Below are positions 60,078-64,000 of a stretch of DNA of 64,000 bases, piece after piece. Under the pieces are notes generated by a model that saw nothing but the letters and a program-made list of their open reading frames with translations, searched no databases and had not been told where the DNA came from. The position numbers were made by a program, and so were the translations under genes. This DNA comes from Cranoglanis bouderius (Eukaryota; Chordata; Actinopteri; Siluriformes; Cranoglanididae). Position 1 is the stretch's first letter. Every line of letters starts with the position of its first letter. The stretch lies in NCBI GenBank assembly GCA_023630585.1, contig CM042558.1, positions 8,277,300 through 8,341,299 on the forward strand, written 5' to 3'.

Positions 60078-60455
60078 ATGGATGCAGCGGGGAAAATTGG
60101 TGCACGTCGCGCTTTGTGTTCTGTGCTGGCTATTGACTCCATCGGCTTCCAGCAGTGGATTTTCGTTCATACCCCGGAGGCGTACGATGGATTCGCTGTC
60201 TGGCCGCAATGTTATTTTCTTCAGGCGCAGACATATTTTCTTAGCTTGGAGGACCCCAAGCCTGATGAGGAGCAGTGGTTGGGGTTCCTCCTCTCCCGTC
60301 TGGTCGGCTCCGCTCGCCAATGGGCGGAGCTTCACCTCGCCAGTGGATCCACGAAGCTCAATACAGTTTCGGGCTTTGTGGATGTACTGGTCCAGGTGTT
60401 CGGAAGCCCAGACTTCCAACCCAATCTCAGGACCTTCTTGGGGAAGACTGGGTGA
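60078..60455 (+). pseudogene. Ty3/gypsy Gag-like ORF (capsid-like part)
   Basis: From the ATG of MDAAGKIGARRALCS the frame is open for 125 codons. It includes CYFLQAQTYFLSL, DEEQWLGFLLSRLVGSARQW and LNTVSGFVDVLVQVFGSPDF, the F..L..F....F.......V.F....L.G.A..W pattern of gypsy and RTL/PEG10-type Gag capsids. It stops after FLGKTG, but the adjacent +1 frame is open and leads straight into the zinc-finger segment, so a frame shift near 60430-60455 separates them. No zinc knuckle, protease or pol follows. Confidence 0.75.
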
Positions 60456-60537
60456 CCGACCAAATATGTCCTTCCTTGAGCACTATGAGAGGGAACGGGC
60501 TAACAGGGCAGCCTGCACCTCTCAACACCTGACCCAG

Positions 60538-60690
60538 GAGTGCACCACCGAGGGCTGCACCAACCCAGCCACTGTCCAGTGCCCCACCTGCAGGAAACGG
60601 GGAGGAAGAAGCAGCTACTTCTGCTCCTAATCCTGTTTTAAGGGCAGCTGGAGGGTGCACAAACGGCTCCACAGGCGGGCTACCCCCAAG
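60538..60690 (+). pseudogene. METAP1-like C6H2 zinc finger captured in a retroelement cassette
   Basis: The frame reads CTTEGC, then QCPTC, SSYFCS, stop, SCFKGSW and VHKRLHRR. The cysteine/histidine spacing (C-x4-C-x7-C-x2-C-x10-C-x3-C, then FKGSW..HK.LH) is exactly that of the N-terminal zinc finger of methionine aminopeptidase 1, which in the host enzyme helps ribosome association. One TAA (60628-60630) stands where a CAA or CAG glutamine codon would be expected; otherwise the frame is open from about 60442 to 61071. No aminopeptidase catalytic domain follows. Upstream is Gag-like, downstream are minisatellites in the same frame. Identity with METAP1 is inferred from the motif. Confidence 0.7.
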
Positions 60691-60968
60691 CTCCAGCCGG
60701 AGGCCCAGCAGGAGGTCTCTTCAGCGGAGCTGCATCTGGAGGTTAACATGGCAACCTCCAGCCCCGAGCTCCAGCCGGAGGACCAGCAGGAGGTCTCCTC
60801 AGCGGAGCTGCATCTGGAGGTTAACGTGGCGACTTCCAGCCCCGAGCTCCAGCCAGAGGCCCAGCAGGAGGTCTCCTCAGAGGAGCTGCCCCTGGAGGTT
60901 AACATGGCAACCTCCAGTCTCGAGCTTCAGCCGGAAACCCAGTGGGAGGTTTTCCCAGCGGAGCTGCT
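60691..60968 (+). repeat. 78-bp in-frame minisatellite
   Basis: CTCCAGCCGGAGG(C/A)CCAGCA starts at 60691, 60769, 60847 and 60925, an exact 78-bp period. It translates as 26-residue units LQPEAQQEVSSAELHLEVN(M/V) plus ATSSPE, acidic and glutamine-rich, in the zinc-finger frame. The fourth unit decays into LLLEQD. Confidence 0.95.
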
Positions 60969-61165
60969 CTTGGAACAGGACCGGGAGCAGGACCGGGAGC
61001 AGGATTGGAAACGGGAACGGGACTGGGAACTGGTCTGGGAAGACTGGGAATTGGCTTTGGGCATAGGCTGAGGCATGGACTGGGATCAGGACTGGGAACA
61101 GGACTGGGAACAGGCCTTGGAACAGCACCGGAAACTTGACTGGGAACAGGATTTGAAATTGGCCT
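60969..61165 (+). repeat. 12-bp purine-rich minisatellite
   Basis: Degenerate units of GACCGGGAGCAG and GACTGGGAACAG. The first part still encodes REQD-type repeats in frame, with a stop at about 61071. Confidence 0.85.
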
Positions 61166-61166
61166 T

Positions 61167-61334
61167 GGAATAGGGCAGAAACCTGGATATGGAGTTGGAC
61201 ATGGACTAGGAATAGGGCAGGAACCTGGACATGGACTTGGACATGGACTAGGAATAGAGCAGGAACCTGGACATGGAGTTGGACATGGACTAGGAATAGG
61301 GCAGGAACCTGGACATGAACTTGGACTTAATTTT
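61167..61334 (+). repeat. 42-bp minisatellite
   Basis: GGAATAGGGCAG(G/A)AACCTGG starts at 61167, 61209, 61251 and 61293, each followed by two GGA(C/T)ATGGA(C/G)TT-type sub-units. The period is exactly 42 bp. A proline/cysteine-rich frame on the minus strand is its shadow. Confidence 0.93.
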
Positions 61335-61365
61335 GCACTAAAACATGGGCTAGAACATGGGCACA

Positions 61366-64000
61366 CTTATTTTGTGTTTAGTTTGTTTCTATATGCTGTT
61401 TATTTGTTGTATATGTTATGTTTTTATTTTATTTCTATGTGCTATGTATTTACTTCATTCTGTATGTTGTTTATTTTGTTTCTATATGTTATGTTTACTT
61501 TTACCTATATGTTATGTGATTTTTGTTTATATATGCTGTATTAATTTTGTTTCTATATCTTTTGTATTTATTATTATTTTATTCTATATCTTGTGTTATT
61601 TTGATCCTTTATTTTGTCTCTTTATGCTGTGTTTATTTTTTCTATTTGCTATATATTTATTTTGTTTTTATATGCTGTTTATTTTTTTTAATATATGTTG
61701 TCTTTATTTTATTTCTGTGCTATGTGCTTATTTTGTTTCTATATTTTATGTTTACTTTTTCTATATTCTATGTATTTATTTAGTTTGTATATGCTATGTA
61801 TTTATTTTATTTCTATATGTTGTGTTCATTTTGTTTCTATATGTTACACGTTTATTTTGTGTCTGTTATGTTGAATTTTTCTATGTTGTTTGTTTATTTT
61901 GTTTCTATATGTTGTGTTTATTTTGTTTCCCTATGCTTGTATTAATTTTGTTTCTATATGTTGTTTATTTTTTCTGTTATTTGTTTATTTTTGTCTCTAT
62001 ATGCTGTGTTCATTTTGTTTATATATGTTGTGTTTATTTTGTTTTTATATGCTGTGTTTATTTAGTTTCTATATGTTATGTTTATTTTTTCCTCTGTTAT
62101 GTGATATTTGTTTCTATATGCTCTGTGATTTTTGTTTCTATATGCTGTGAGTTTTTGTTTCTATATGCTCTGTTTATTTTGTTTCTATGTGCATTGTAAT
62201 TTTTTTCTATATGCAATGTGATTTTTGTTTCTATATGCTCTGTGTTTATGTTGTTTCTATATGTTATGTTTACTTTTACCTATATGTTATGTGATATTTA
62301 TTTCTGTATACTATGCAATGTTTGTTTCTATATGCGGTGTTTATTTTTTCTATATTCTATGTATTTATTAGTTTTTATATGCTATGTATTTATTTTACTA
62401 TATGTTGTGTTTATTTTATTCTATATGTTGTGTTTATTTTGTTTCTATGTTATGTTTATTTGTTACATATATGTTGTGATATTTGTTTCTATATGTATGT
62501 AAACTTTGTTTCTATATGTTGTGTATTAATTTTGTTTCTATATTCTGTTTAAAAAATAAACAGAATACAGAAAAAAAATTAATACACATATTATTCCATA
62601 TTCTATATGATATTTATTTATTTTGTTTTTATATCCTGTGTTTATTTTTTCTATATGTTATGTTTTTATTTTGTTTCTATATGCTATGTATTATTTTATT
62701 CTATATGCAATGTGATTTGTGTTTCTATGTGCTATGTCATTTTTGTTTCTGTATGCTCTGTGATTTTTGTTTCCATATGCCTCATTTATTTTGTTTCTAT
62801 ATGCAATGTGATTTGTTTCTACATGCTTTGTGTTTATTTTGTTTCTATATGCTATGTGATTTTTTTGTTTCTGTACGTTGTTTTTATTTTGTTTCTATAT
62901 GCTTAGTTTATTTTATTTGTTTACATATGTTATGTATTTTTATTTCTATATTCTGTCTGTTTATTTTGTTTCTACATCTTGTGTGTAATTTGTTTGCTTA
63001 TTTTGTTTCTATTTTGTGTTTATTTAGTTTCTATATGCTATGTGATTTTCATTTCTATATGCTATGTATTAATTTTGTTTCTATATGATAATTTTTATAT
63101 GATATTTATTTATTTTGTTTTTATATGCTGTGTTTATTTAGTTTCTATATGTTATGTTTATTTTTTCCACTGTTATGTGATATTTTTTCTCTATGCTATG
63201 TGATTTTTGCTTCTGTATGTTGTTTATTTTGTTTCTATATGCTGTGTGTTTATTTTGTTGCATTTATTGTTTTCTATATCTTATGTGATATTTCTTTCAG
63301 TATGCTATGTGATTTTTGTTTCTGTATGTTGTTTATTTTTTGCCATATGCGGTGTTTATTTTGTTGCATCAATCTTTTCCCTATTGTTTCTATATGCTCT
63401 GTGATTTCTGTTTCTATATGCTTTGTGAGTTTTTGCTTCTATATGCTTTGTCTATTTTTGTTTCTATATCCTGTTTATTTAGTTTCTATAGTCAATGTGG
63501 TTTTTGTTTCTATATGCAATATAATTTTTGTTTCTATATGCTCTGTATTTATTTTTTTATATGATATATATTTATTTTGGTTTTATGTACTGTTTATTTT
63601 TTCTATATGTTATGATTTATTTTGTTTCTATGTGCTATGTATTTCTTTTATTCTATATGTTGTTTTTATTTTGTTTCTATATGTTATGTAAATTTTTTCC
63701 TTTGTCTTCTGTGATATTTTTTTCTATATGCTCTGTGATTTTTGTTTCTATATTTTGTTTCTTTTTTTCTATATCTTATGTATTTATTTTGTTTCTATAT
63801 GCTGTGTTTATTTTTTATGTTTTTATTTTGTTTCTATGTGCTATGTATTTTTTATATGTTGTGTTTATTTTGTTTCTATATGCTGTCTTTATTTTGTTTC
63901 GATATGCTATGTGATTTTTGTTTCTATGTTTTGTTTCTTTTTTTCTATATATCATGTATTTATTTTGTTTCTATATGCTGTGTTTATTTTTTATGTTTTT
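61366..64000 (+). repeat. Degenerate 24-bp satellite, second block (runs off the window)
   Basis: Same unit and variants as 56125-59945. The order of variants near 61530-61690 (CTTTTGTATTTATTATTATT, CTTGTGTTATTTTGATCC, TTTGTCTCTTTATGCTG) repeats that near 59350-59520, on the other side of the retroelement cassette. The window ends inside the array. Frames of up to 280 codons are satellite artefacts. Confidence 0.97.

Noticed and set aside
59928..60419. 163-codon minus-strand ORF opposite the Gag-like frame
   Set aside because: The plus strand carries the recognisable Gag pattern; the minus frame has none and is the usual shadow.
60899..61366. 155-codon minus-strand proline/cysteine-rich ORF
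   Set aside because: It is the antisense shadow of the 12- and 42-bp minisatellites, with matching periodicity.

Overview
This is animal nuclear DNA, almost certainly from a teleost fish. It has very long dinucleotide microsatellites, several families of Tc1-like DNA transposons, tRNA-derived SINEs of the kind found in bony fish, and Ty3/gypsy remnants, with only one recognisable host coding exon. Some dispersed repeats look like ones I associate with catfish and other otophysans, but that placement is tentative. There are no bacterial features. Most long open frames here come from simple repeats or satellite DNA.

The one convincing host exon is on the minus strand at 47625-47801. It encodes the N-terminus of a KDM3-family histone demethylase, best matching JMJD1C, and ends at a consensus splice donor inside a CpG-rich promoter. 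The gene runs leftward, so 1-47624 is probably first-intron sequence; I could not find exon 2. This presumed intron holds AC/AG/TAC microsatellites, SINEs, a 574-bp Tc1-derived MITE family, a 588-bp TTAA-flanked element, and a nested block at 22926-25691 where a Tc1-like transposon with 216-bp IR/DR ends and a Harbinger-like remnant sit inside a hAT-like element.

Upstream of the promoter, 48.3-52.4 kb is a pile-up of Tc1-like elements inserted in one another, next to a (TA)n(CA)n tract. From 53.4 kb to the window end lies a degenerate 24-bp satellite related to TTTGTTTCTATATGCTGTGT. Because 24 bp is eight codons, it creates many spurious hydrophobic ORFs. The satellite is interrupted by a gypsy reverse transcriptase fossil (53.6-54.9 kb), a 402-bp mariner-like deletion derivative (56301-56702), a Tc1 fragment (56.76-56.94 kb), and a 1.4-kb cassette (59.94-61.37 kb).

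The cassette is the most unusual part. It has an LTR-like end, a Ty3/gypsy Gag-like ORF, a zinc finger with the exact cysteine/histidine spacing of methionine aminopeptidase 1, and then 78-, 12- and 42-bp minisatellites, part of which stay open in the zinc-finger frame. It looks like a host zinc finger captured by a retroelement and later broken by one nonsense codon.
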